From Cyclina sinensis (taxonomy: Eukaryota; Mollusca; Bivalvia; Venerida; Veneridae), in assembly GCA_012932295.1 (NCBI GenBank), contig JAAONU010000016.1, forward strand, positions 39,649,241 through 39,713,240: DNA of 64,000 nt, given 5' to 3'. The notes under the pieces are model-generated. The model was not told the origin of the DNA. It did no database searches and worked only from the letters and a program-made list of their open reading frames with translations. Position 1 is the stretch's first letter; the number at the start of each line of letters is the position of its first letter. Below are positions 44,250 through 56,500 of this stretch, piece by piece. A program made the translations under genes and the position numbers.

Positions 44250-45895
44250 CGTTAGAAACGATGGATGCTCCCCAACATTAAAAAATGTTCAACAAATGCC
44301 TTTAATATATTTGGAGTTATAGTCTGGACCAAAGTGTTCAAATTAAATGTAATAAAGGGAGTTAATTCATAATGTAGGTAAGGAAGAGTTATGTTCATAA
44401 TACAGTGCACTTCCACTCTTTTTCTTAACTTTCAACAAAATAGCTTTGGAGTTATGTTCAGGACAAAAGTTATATTTATCAAAAGGAGATAATTCCGAAA
44501 GTAAGCTTGACAGAGCTTTTGTTCTTGCACATTGTGATTCCTGTCACTGCATTCTATCTTTGTGTACACTTTCATCATAATCCCCTTAATAGCTTTGGAG
44601 TTATGCTCCAGACAAACGACCACAGATGGTAAGGATTCAATGGGCAAAAATCTGTGAAAAATCGCTGAACTGGAACATGTAAATAATATGCTCCTACTGG
44701 TAGTAAAACCTCCTATCAAGTTTTAATGAATTCCAGCCAATGTTTGCTGAGAAATTGTTCGGACAAAAATTATATAAAAAGGGACATAATTTTGTTAAAA
44801 ATCACTGAACCGGAACATGCTGATAATATGCATACCTCCTCTTGGTAGTGAAGCTTCCTATTGAGTTTCAATGAATTCCAGTCAATGGTTGCTGAGAAAT
44901 AGTCGGGACAAAAATTACCGCTAAAAATGCATCAAAGGGGTAAAACTGTAAAAAATCACTGAACTGGAACATGCCGGTAAAATGCACACCTCTTGGTAGT
45001 GAAGCTTCCTACTAAGTTTCAATGAATTTCAGTCAATGGTTGCTAAGAAATAGTCCAAACAAAAATTACAGCTAAAAAAGCATCAAAGGGGTATAAATTT
45101 GTAAATAATCACTGAACCGGAACATGCCAGTATCATGCATACCTCTTGATAGTGAAGCTTCCGACTGAATTTCAGTGAATTGCAATAAACAGCTGCTGCG
45201 AAATTGTCCGGACAAAAATTACAGCTAAAAAAGCATCAAAGGGGTATAAATTTGTGAAAAATCACTGAACCGGAACATGCCAGTATCATGCATACCTCTT
45301 GATAGTGAAGCTTCCTACTGAGTTTCAGTGAATTGCAATAAACAGCTGCTGAGAAATTGTCCGGACAAAAATTACAGCTACAAAAACATCAAAGGGGCAT
45401 AACTTATCACTGAACCGGAAAATGCCTGTAATATGCACACTTCCTCTTGGTAGTGAAGCTTCCTGTTGAGTTTCAGTGAATTGCAGTTAATAGCTGCTGA
45501 GAAATAGTCCGGACAAAAATTACAGTTAAAAAGCATCAAAGGGGCATAACTTTGTGAAAAATCAATAGACCGGAACATGCCTGTAATATGTTCACCTCTT
45601 GGTAGTGAAGCTTCCTATGAAGTTTTGATGAATTCTAGTCAGTGGTTGCTGAGAAATAGTCCGGACAAAAATGTCAGTTGAAAGGGGATTGAAGGGGCAT
45701 ATCTTTGTGAAAAATCATTGAACTGGAACAGGCTGCTAATAAGGACAGCTCCTCTTTGCAGTGAAGCTTACTATTTTAGTAAATTCAAGCAAGTTGTTGA
45801 GAAATTGTCCGGACAAATTTCGGGACGGACAGACGGACGGACGGACAAGGCTGCGACTATATGCATCCCCGTTGGGGACCATAATAAAAAGGTTA
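44250..45895 (+). mobile_element. Element with ~150-bp tandem core
   Basis: About eight units of ~150 bp with ACTGAACCGGAACATGC and GAGAAATNGTCCGGACAAAA, followed by GACGGACAGACGGACGGACG and hairpin CCCC-GTT-GGGG before CATAATAAAAAGG. Non-coding, intergenic. Confidence 0.8.
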
Positions 45896-45904
45896 TCATA
45901 ATTT

Positions 45905-46365
45905 GAGCAAAATTCAATAATTTGACCTTGACGGTCATGGTCATTTTAAGGTTAAGGTCACACTTGAATAATTTAACATGTTGGCTTTGTCATAAGTGTT
46001 GTTTTATCCAAGTTTGATTAAAATCCAACCACAAATAACAAAGTTATGGCCAGGTTTAGCAAAATTCAATAATTTGACCTTGACTGTCAAGGTCATTTAA
46101 AGGTCAAAGTCAAACTTGAAAGAATCAAAATGTCGGATTTGTCATAAGTGTTGTTTTGCCCAAGTATGAATCAGATCCATAAACAAATTAGAAAGTTATG
46201 ACAATTTAAGCAAAATTCAATCATCTGACCTTTACGGTCCAGGTCATTTTTAGGTTATGTTCATACCAGAGTTATTCAACATGTCCGTTTTGTCATAATT
46301 GTTGTTTTGTCCAAGTATGAAACAAATCCAACCATGACCGTCTAGCTCAAATTATTGAATTTTTC
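45905..46365 (+). repeat. ~152-bp tandem repeat, three units
   Basis: Units marked by TTTGACCTTGACGGTCATGG near 45920, 46072 and 46224, each with TCATAAGTGTTGTTTTNCCAAG. Confidence 0.85.
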
Positions 46366-46776
46366 TTAAATTGTCATAACTTTGTTGTCACATAAACTTG
46401 TCACAAGAGCTTATTCTACATAGTCATTATGTAGAACTGGGACAGATCAGAGTAGATTAATATCCAAATTACATCTAGTAAAACAGCACTGAATGTTTTG
46501 AACATGGTCATGGAGTCAAGAAATTAGGTTCTGTTAACTTCTGTGTTGTCAGTATAATTGCATTTAATATCAATTGCAATTATTTGCAGTATGATTTTTT
46601 TATACTTTTCAGGATATTTATTAACTATTTTCACATCTTAGTTATTTGCTCACATGATTTTGTTACCTTTTTATGAACAGTTTACTTACACAAAAATATA
46701 TTTGATTTCTATGTTTCTCTTGACTTGGATATAAGCTATTGTCAAATATTTCAGTTATGGCATTTCCCCTATTTTT

Positions 46777-47470
46777 AGCTCACCTGTTTCGAAGAAAAAC
46801 TGGAGCTATTATGATCACTAGGTCGTCTTGGTTGTCAGGCGGAAACTTTGATGTAGCCCGTGACTGAGACACTTAAAGGTATCACCACAAACCTGGAATA
46901 CTTGCTTATAATGAAAGGTGCAGTTGTAAGACAATGGGCATCATTCTTAAATATATATTGGAGTTAAGCCCATTTTTAACTAAGAATTTTTGTCAAAATT
47001 GCTTATTAAGTGGAATGATTTCAAATCTATCAAAGTTATCAATATGAAACTTGAAATATTTACTGTATTATGACAGGGCACAGTTGTAAAACAAGATGCA
47101 TTACTCTGAAAGCTGTTTTTAGAGTTCTGCCCCTTTTCAATTGAAATTTTTGTTGAAAATGGTTATTGATATAGAAAATTTTGAAAACTAACAAAAATAT
47201 TGTACTCATTCTTGGCATATTTGCTACTGGGGACAAGGCACATCTGTTCCACAAGGAACATTACAAAGTGATCAGTGTTTCTAGCGTTATGTCCCTTTTT
47301 CACATGGAAAATAATTAAACTTTTGTATAAATATTATTATCTTGAACATTACAATCACAAAGTTAGTCATCTTAAGTGAAGTGCATAAAAGCAATTTTTG
47401 AATAGCACCATAACATTCTTTAAATTAATTTTATTAAGTCATTGCTCTTAACATACAAGCGTTGGCACCG
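46777..47470 (+). mobile_element. Hairpin-ended element (TTTCGAAG family)
   Basis: It starts TTTTTAGCTCACCTGTTTCG then AAGAAAAACTGGAGCTATTA (AGCTC/GGAGCT stem), as at 12834. The core repeats CAGTTGTAAAACAA and GCCCNTTTTNAACT. The 3' limit, near GCGTTGGCACCGCATGCGATG, is uncertain. Confidence 0.6.
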
Positions 47471-47479
47471 CATGCGATG

Positions 47480-50398
47480 CTTTTATTAGAGTCTCAAATG
47501 ACCATAGTGTCTCCCGTCCCAACTGTACGTCACAACTCAAAAATACTTGAGGAATTGAGTTTATACTTTATAAAATGGTCACACTTATGTGACAAGGAAG
47601 TCCAAGCAAAGACTCTACCTTGGCTCATTTTTGGATTATCTCTATTAAAACAATTGAAGAAATTGATATGATGATTATCACATGTGTGCAGTGACAAAGA
47701 ACAATCTTCACACATTTTAACTTTCGCTTCTGACAGTACACTCTGTGCTTTGATAATTACAAAAGGAATTGATTTAGCGGTCAGTAGAAATTAAAATAAA
47801 TATTAGCACCTAAGAAACATGCTTGTTAGTTTGACTCTAATTCAAATCTGTCGGGAGTAAAAGAAATTGAAATCTCTTCTCAATAGGAGAACCAGTCTAC
47901 CCACCTTTTAGTCCCCATGCCTTTATTTACATTTTTTTTATTCTTAAAGTGGGGTTTTCCTGGTTGAATACTGCAATTTGATATTTTCAATGCGGCCTTA
48001 CGACAACGATAACTTTGCTAGTTTTTCAGCTTTTATTTCTTCAATACAACATGAACATTACCAGTGTTTGTAGGTTTAATAAATGTGTGGCAGTGTGGTT
48101 GATAAATTATCTTTATTTAATCTAATTGTGTAATGCATCAACTGATAAGAGTCTATTATAATCCTTCATTTCAGGAAGTGAGCATGCATACATTCAATTT
48201 ATTTTAAATCGGAATATTGATGAATGATTAAGACCAGCACTGTTCTGTTTAATTTCCTGTCTCAGGAAAACTTGAATAATGTCTAATTAACATACAAATT
48301 ATGTTCTTCCATGATATGACACCGACTCTCTGCATTAATTTCCCATTTGACAGCATTTCCTTGTTTAAGTCAATGTTAGAATTCAGTTGGGATATAACAA
48401 CAGAATAAAACTTTGATTTAATTATTCAGGTTTTCTTTTATAACAAGGGGTTTCTACCAATTTTGGCCATTTTACAAAATTTACTGTATTTGAATAGACA
48501 TTATAACGTAATACAAATAGAGGAAAAAGGGTCTGTTAAGGTAACTGAAATGTGCTTTCTTCATTTCGATTTTAATACAAAAATGTTTCATGTCTGCATA
48601 TTGTAACTCCGAGTACTAGAACACAGCACACTTACGAGTACTGGCAATTTTCCAACTGATATGAATAAAACAAAAAATATAAACATCTTGAATTACGTTC
48701 CATTGTTAGTTTGTGCCCATGTATGTAAAAAGACTTGAGCAGAGGGGACTTATGGAGGGAATGTGAATTACATTTACTTTTGAATACATCCATTTTTGAC
48801 ATTTCGCCGCTTATCCAGTCATTTTCTCATGTTTTTAAATATGATCTTATAAAGGGTCGTGGTCTTCTCAAACGATTCAGACTTTCTTACAATGTAAATA
48901 TTGCCGTATTCCTACCTTTTTTCTATCTGAAACGAATTACCGACCGAGATTAAACCCACCCCAACTGTACCAGCTTTTATCAGTGCATTGAGTAAGTTTT
49001 ATGGATTTTAAATATTCATAATAAATGTTTAAGTAAGGTTTTTAATCATTGACAATTTTAATGTTCCTGACACGCGCCTGTCTAGTATAGTCAGTATTGA
49101 ATTTCGGAAGTAATAAGTAGAAGTTGAAGCTGAACTTTTTAAAATGAATAAAAATGTAAGAAACTTTAATCGCTCGTCGTACTAGAATGCGTGAATGCAC
49201 TTTGATATTCTTGTTAAACATACACGTGTTTCTGAGTGCGTTAATGAAATATTTATTTTTTGCAGTCAGGCTACCTTCATCACAAATCTGCATTTTATTG
49301 CTGAAACATTTTCAGAAGTATACTGCAGATATGTAACAAATCACGTGTTTTTTTCATGGCTACTGCTTATGTGAATACGAGTAAGCAAAAATATAATCTA
49401 CCTGTCCAAAAACTGCCTTCCCAACGAGACCTGTTTTGATGCCTATACTTGAGTTGTTAAGAATGTCCATTTTCCCAAGATAGTTGTGTTTTGAACATTT
49501 TTAAATGACACATCGAAGTTCAAAGTTTCTTTCGTTTTTTTTTTTTTTTTTTTTTTTTGGTATTGAGCCATAAAAATTTAGAATTCAATCAGTTTACATT
49601 CTGTCGAAGAGATCTGACGAATGCCAGTTTCATCGGATCTCTAAGATCGCCCCTTTTTTCATATTCAACCGAAAAGAAAGAATTACAGCGCTTATACAAG
49701 GTTTAAACTAGAAGCCATTACTGATTAAAGCCAGCCCAAGATGTTACACGGTCAATACATTCTATTAAGTTGTATTCACCTACTGTTCCAAAGAAAAAAG
49801 ACATATAGACTTTTGCAATATGTGAGAAATGTTATTACAATTTAAGGATTTTTTGTTGTGAAATCTGTCAACACGGCACGGTTGTTCATTACAAATCTTG
49901 TATTTCAATTCTGTGGCCGTTGACCGCGCTTAAATATTTGGTTCTTCTACTTGTTAAGTTCATTTTTAAACTGCTTGTAATAAAGTTAAGAAATGAAATT
50001 GCATTGATGTGTTATTACTGCTTCAGCTGTGTCATAAACTTGTTCTGAAAAATTCGGGTAGGAAAACTCGAAAAACACCCCCAACCTTCAAGTAAAATAA
50101 TGACAAGAGACGATTTCAAATTTACTTCCGTGAATGGTTATGCATAAACTTTCACAAATACTAAAATAGCTATAAAATTGTCATGTGTTATTACACGCCA
50201 AGCGAACCGGGTAGATCTACAAGCCAATAGATTATACAAGGACAGAAAGAAAGGCTTGATTTTCTCACAAGGATACCTTGTTTTAGGAACGTGTGTACAC
50301 ACCTGTGGTCAGTTTCGGACAGTGTTGGTTAAATTTCCTTTATATTACTATTGAATTTCCATTTGTGTTTTTGGACTGAATTTTACCACACGATTTTT
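47480..50398. other. Intergenic, no gene seen
   Basis: AT-rich sequence with only short open frames lacking recognisable motifs; a 24-base T run lies near 49536-49558. It may include the promoter of the tetraspanin gene, but no core element could be placed. Confidence 0.6.
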
Positions 50399-50448
50399 AT
50401 TACTGTGCCAAGGCGTGGACATACCTTATATAAGAAAAAGCAGACGAG

Positions 50449-50535
50449 ATGCCGGCACCTTGGCATGACCCCAATAGGTCATCGGTGAATTTGTTCATCA
50501 AATACACACTTTTCTTCTTCAACTTCGTGATTTTC
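50449..50535 (+). CDS. TSPAN33: Tetraspanin alternative first exon 1a
   Basis: ATG to donor TTTTC|GTAAGT, 29 codons, phase 0. It encodes MPAPWHDPNRSSVNLFIKYT followed by LFFFNFVIF, the standard tetraspanin start of TM1 and close to TSPAN33's LVKYLLFFFNMLFW. It splices in phase to exon 2, as does exon 1b 0.8 kb downstream. Confidence 0.85.
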
Positions 50536-53500
50536 GTAAGTAAAATTTTGGTTTTGATATTCTTATGAATTGTTTTGTTTTTTGTTTTTGTAACTTTTCT
50601 CCGATTATTTGCATTCACTTTTAATATTGTATTCTAAAAAGGTAAAGTCACAGAACAAGGTAATAAGGTGGGTGATATAGTCACGGTGGCCAGGACATTC
50701 ACTGGATAAATAGTTACGTTGACTTAATGAAAATATATGGACATTCAGTCAATACATGTTGAACATTTGTTGGATCATAGACTGTGAACATTACAATTAG
50801 CGTCTGAGTTTATATCTAATTTTCAATGGGCATACGGATTGCTGACCATGGTTCTAGACTAAAGTTATTTATCCATTTCGAGCGGGAAGCAGACAGAATA
50901 TTCTTAAAGTATTTCCTGGTAAAAAGCCAGCTGGCCGTAAAATAACAAACGCATGCAAATTAGTTTTCAGCCGTTAGTCATTTGTAAATATCGACTGTTA
51001 AACAAAATACTGCGGGATGTGTAATTGTTAAGACTGGTACTTGTAATAAATTCGTGAACATTTTACTGCGAAAGTGTATAATTATATATATAGTAAATGC
51101 CTTGTGTATTGGTGAAGATTACCTCTGTTATAATACTCACGGAATAAACCGATAGATACATCCTTGATTAAATGCGGATGCTCTGTGAATAATTGAACAG
51201 TGTTCGGATCAATTAAGAGATGAACAGTGTATGAAAAAAGAACTCTGGATATAAATACACGATTTAACATGGGAAGTCGAGAAACTGGGTCACCGGTTAA
51301 TTTATTAACGAAGTATTTATTATTTCTTCTTAATTTTGCTATATTTGTAAGTATATTTCTTATATCTTATATGATTCAATTTTGTCTTGTTTTCTGAAAG
51401 AAATACGCTCATTGATTAATAGAACAACACATATGTTACCTGATATGTTTTTTTTTATTATTGCAAATAAACGCCCTTAAAATGATAAATAGTGTTTGTT
51501 ACAGGTTTGTAACTAATAACAATGGAAATCCGTGACTATGTTGAAAAGGAAGTGCTAAAATAGAACAGAAAATCAGTTTATACATGTATGATAAAATATC
51601 CAGGTATTTAGATTTGTCATTTTCACCTGAACTTACCTGCGGCTATGTATAGCTGTCACAATCGCATTAAACAATTCGACCACAAAATAAACGCATTCGT
51701 TCTGTTGAAATGTGTACATGGTAGCGAAAAACAGATCTAGTATCTTATGCTGTATTTGTTGCGAATGAAGAGTGGGGACAGGAAAGGAAAGGGCAGGGTG
51801 GTGTTCTCGGCTTAACGATACACTTGATTACTAGTGGACCAACTGGCTATCATATGGTATTCCAACTTACGTATCATGCGGATTTTTTGTACATATTTGG
51901 GTCCGATCAGGTTGCAGTGTCCTAGATTTGGTGCACGCATTAATTGGGAAGACAGTCACTCCCCATGTTTGTCGAATAACATATACATCTGTTAATTAGG
52001 GAGATACGGAGGAATGAGATAGCAGTTAGCATACGAAATGATTATACTGTTATTGTAAATATATGTCAGGAAGTTGTGTAAAATGTTCGTTGTGTGTACT
52101 CGGGTATAATAAACGCTTCATGACCGTATTAACGGAAAATATTTACTACAAAAGTGGTGACACAGTCTATCATAGTCTGATTTTTTTACGTTCTGCCACT
52201 TTTTTTTGTTTGATTGTGTTCCGAAATAATCCCAAAACACTACCTATCCACTGACTGACCCTTGACCCCGCCTCACCCCACCCACCCCTCCGCCCCACCC
52301 TTTATGTGTACACCTGATTTCATTTAAATTTCAAACAGTGCACGTTGTATTGAGTCTCCGACATTTATATTAGAACGAACAAAATATCAACATTCATTAT
52401 AGATTAGACACCGTTTCAAACACAAAGAGACCAATTTTATTGCCTAAGTACAAAGGAAAGTAAAGCCAGGCCACAATCATTTTATTGAATCAACGGTATT
52501 TATTGCAGTGTACATGTATGTAAACGTGTTCTCAAAATTGCTTACGATATATATCCTGATTTATAGCTCAAGAAACATAGTGGTTAAAAGCGTGTGTAAA
52601 TCATCGTCTGTCAGTGAAAATGTAATAGATCTATACGACCAAATATTGAATTTCACTAGGTAAATAGGGAGTGTCGGTATTCTATATAGAGAAAATAAAA
52701 GAATGAGAGGTTTAGAAAAAGCCCTGACCTTTCAAAGTAATGATTATTTCTCAGATTGACCTTGACCTTTCAAAATAATCATTATGACCATGACACATTT
52801 TCCGTGACCTTCACCCCGACTCTCACAGAGGTATATGTTTTCTCCCACGTTCCTAGTTCGCAGTTTCAAAATTAACTGCTAAAGCACTTTGTTTTTCTCA
52901 TAACGGAAATTAGTAGTGTGAAAAGGTACGCTTTTCTTAATTTATTAACTGTCTTGTTCACTTCCTGGTTTTTAAGACATTAAGAGATCAACATTCTGTT
53001 CTTGTTGTCAAAAGTACTGATTAGATATTCACAAACTTGAATAACTCGGCAGCACACACTTCACATCTACTTAATGAATTGTGCAGCTCTTTCCTGCATT
53101 GTTTAAAGTACACTGTTGAATAGATTAATGCTTGAACAATAGATCAGTAAATAATAAACATATTGAAAGAGGGGCTTAGTGAACGAACGGATGAATAAAT
53201 GAATAAACGAACAGGCAAGAGAACGAACGAATGAACGAACGAATGAACAAACGAACGAACGAATTAATTAGCGAATTTAGATTGAGAGAACATTGTTTAA
53301 ATAAATCACACTTTCTGTTTGAAGATCTTTTTTTTGTTTTTTATTTTGAACAAATGCTTAATCTACTAGTATGTTTTCTTTCTTTTAGCTGTTATCGGGG
53401 GCAGTCACTGTACTTATGGTATGGGTCCTGGTGGGTAAAGAGAAGAAAGTGGAGAATGTATATGATTTCTTCCTCGACCCGGCATGTGTGTTCTGTCTAA

Positions 53501-56500
53501 CAGGGGCTGTGGCATTTGTTGTCTCGTTCTGCGGATGGTGGGGCTCACTTAGAGAACATGTTATATGTCTTGCTATAGTAGGTAACTTTTTCTAGACACC
53601 TGCAAAAAGTCGCTGTACGTTTCGTTTCATAATGTTGACTCTTGCTAGACTGAATCTTTGTTTTTGGATTATAAATCGACTTCTTATTTCAAAATCTAAT
53701 TTATTTTTGTGCATTTGAACTTCTTTCTTATCATGGCATTTGACTAATATTTATGTTCTCCTTTAAGTTTTGTACCAAACACACACAAAAAATGTATCTT
53801 TGATTGCTGTATCACCAGCGCCACCAGCGTCGTTGAAAATGCAATCATACAGTAGATATACAAGAAAATCTGGACTGGAATATATGTATAGATTTGTTGA
53901 CTGAACAGTTGAAGAGTCCAAAATATATCTTTAAGACTGCCATGATAGGATTTCAACAGTTTCTTATTTAAAGATTTACTGAGACTGAAATTCCCATCTT
54001 ACATTTTACTTACCGTTACAGCAGTTCTATTCACAAACCTCATTATCAGCGAAGTTACTTTTAAAATCTCACACCTTTACAGATTTGTGATCGTGATTTC
54101 TATTTTTAGTATCGGTACACCTTGATGTTTCTATTCCTCGTTGAGGTGGTTTTCATCATCCTGATATTTGTGACAGTGTACGTGCCTGATGCGAGAGAAC
54201 AACTCGACATTTACCCTGAAAACACGCTCAAAGAAGCAGTAGTGAAATATAGAGACGATGAGGATATGCAAAATCTTATAGACGGTATCCAGGAATTGGT
54301 ATGATAAAGGAGTGTTTTTTATTTTTGTGTTTGTTTTGTAATTGTATGTCACCGATACTGAGGAGGCCTGCATCTTTTCGCTTTTGGCAGTATTTTCATA
54401 TGTATCTTAGATTCACCCGGAGCATTGTGAGTTTTCAGTTGTAAGTGTGGTACCGATTCAACCAATCTATATGAAAGTGCAATGTTTTGAATTTGGTTCA
54501 TTTCTTCACTGATAAGGGTTTTCAGTATCTGGTTACATATCCTTGCGAAATCAGTGTTTTGCCTTTAGATTTGTGGCTGTTTTCCTGTGTGATAGATATG
54601 CGAATTTTTTCCTTCTTAGAGACATATACTTTGACAGCTGATAAGATAAAATGATATTTACAATTATTATATCATACGAATTTTTGTTCCTGTTTTGTTC
54701 AGCATTCAAGTGTTATACATGCGTCTGTGTACTATCTCAAAAGAAGACAATAGGTTTAAAGAATAAGCAAAGTCGGATCAAAGTAGCAGTAAACATTTCA
54801 TTTTGAATACAAAATATGTGTCTACCTACTGTGTCCCATACGTCATAAGGAATAGATTTAAACAAGGGTTAACATTGTGTTAGAAAAACATTGAAAGAAA
54901 ATACATATGCGAAATTCAATATCAACATATTCATTTCAAAAATATGACATATAGGAGCGTTCCGAACAAATAAAATTAAATATTTCCTTTAAGGAAGTAA
55001 ATAAATGTACGTAAACATTTTTATTGAATTAAGAATGCATGCAGACAAACATTTACCAGCACACACGCGCATGTTCATGTACATCACATGCACACAAACA
55101 TGTACATCACATGCACACAAATATGTACATCACATGCACACAGACATGTACATCACATGCATACATACATGTGCATCACATGCACACAGACATGTACATC
55201 ACATGCACACAGACATGTACATCACATGCACACAAACATGTACATGAACCAAAACTGACAGATCGAGGTACTGTAGTGAAAATTTTAAAAACTACGTTGA
55301 CATTTTTGTTGCAGTTTAATTGTCACATGACAGAGATCTTATATCTAATAGAAGAAAAAAAGAACAGATTCCTCTTTCCTCTCTAGAACTTTTAAACCTA
55401 AAATCACTTAAAATGAAGTTGTTTGACAGTCCGACGGCGGCAGTGATTCTCCAACAGATCACTTCTGAAGAGATGTGAAGAAATATTTGACCTACTCAGT
55501 GAGAAGTACTCATAAAGTTTTCACACGGTATATTCTCGCCTGTTTTATTCTTTGGTGTTGCAAGCCAAGAAGCTACCATTTCCAGTGATGACCTGGTTGC
55601 ACGATTCGATACTGTATAAGAAAGAGCAACAATTTTTTAAAGATTCATATTGTTTTTATTTCAGCTTGAATGTTGTGGAACTTCCAACGACGATGTGGGG
55701 TATAAAGACTGGGCTCGGAACCCGTACTTTAACTGTACAGCGGAACTAGAAGAGAAAGACTTCGGAGAATCTTGTTCTGTACCGTTCTCTTGTTGTATAA
55801 AACACGATGTATGTATATAATTTATTTTTATACGCCCGTTTGAAAAAAACGGGTCGTATTATGAGAACGCCCATAGCGGGCGGGCGGGTAGCATCCAGTT
55901 TTGTCCGGAGCATATCTTCTACATGCATGGTGAGATTTCAGTATTACTGCTGGTTCATTTAAAATGTATGTTTCACTATCCAGCACTAGGAATAGTCAAA
56001 CTTGCTTCCCTACTTACACCTCTTTTTATCCATTATGCCTACCTTTTGCGACTGGCGTATTTTGTGACAATGGCATTCTTGTTTATTTTATGGTTAAATA
56101 CTTGAAGATCCATCATGGTCAAGATGAATAAATGTTCAGAAATCATGTAAACAAGAAGTATTAAAGGGTTAGATTATAGTTACTTGTTTAATGTTACACG
56201 TGGCCAGTCATTTTTTAACATATTCAACTGTATTCAAGTAAAGTAAACGTTTCTTATAGAAACAGGACGATTTTTTCAAAGTGATACAAAACCTGCAGAT
56301 AAAGGGATTTATATAAACTAATATATACAATGTGTTTATGTAATTCATGCATTTGCAGGTTTTTAATTTCATTGTTAGCAGCACCTATTGAAATCTCAAA
56401 ATTAAAAAGATAAAATATTTTATTCGGAAATAAAAGATTCTAGATTTCTCAGTTGCTATAATTTGCCGCAGCAAAAGATTCAAGTAAATGAAATGAAGTT

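Noticed and set aside
50427..50434. TATATAAG as TATA box for tetraspanin exon 1a (and TATAAATA at 51250 for exon 1b)
   Set aside because: Both end under 20 bases before the start codon, too close to place a start site and leader upstream of the ATG.
55005..55386. His/Thr-rich frames of 80 and 115 codons
   Set aside because: They arise from the 23-bp minisatellite, which is open in all three frames.
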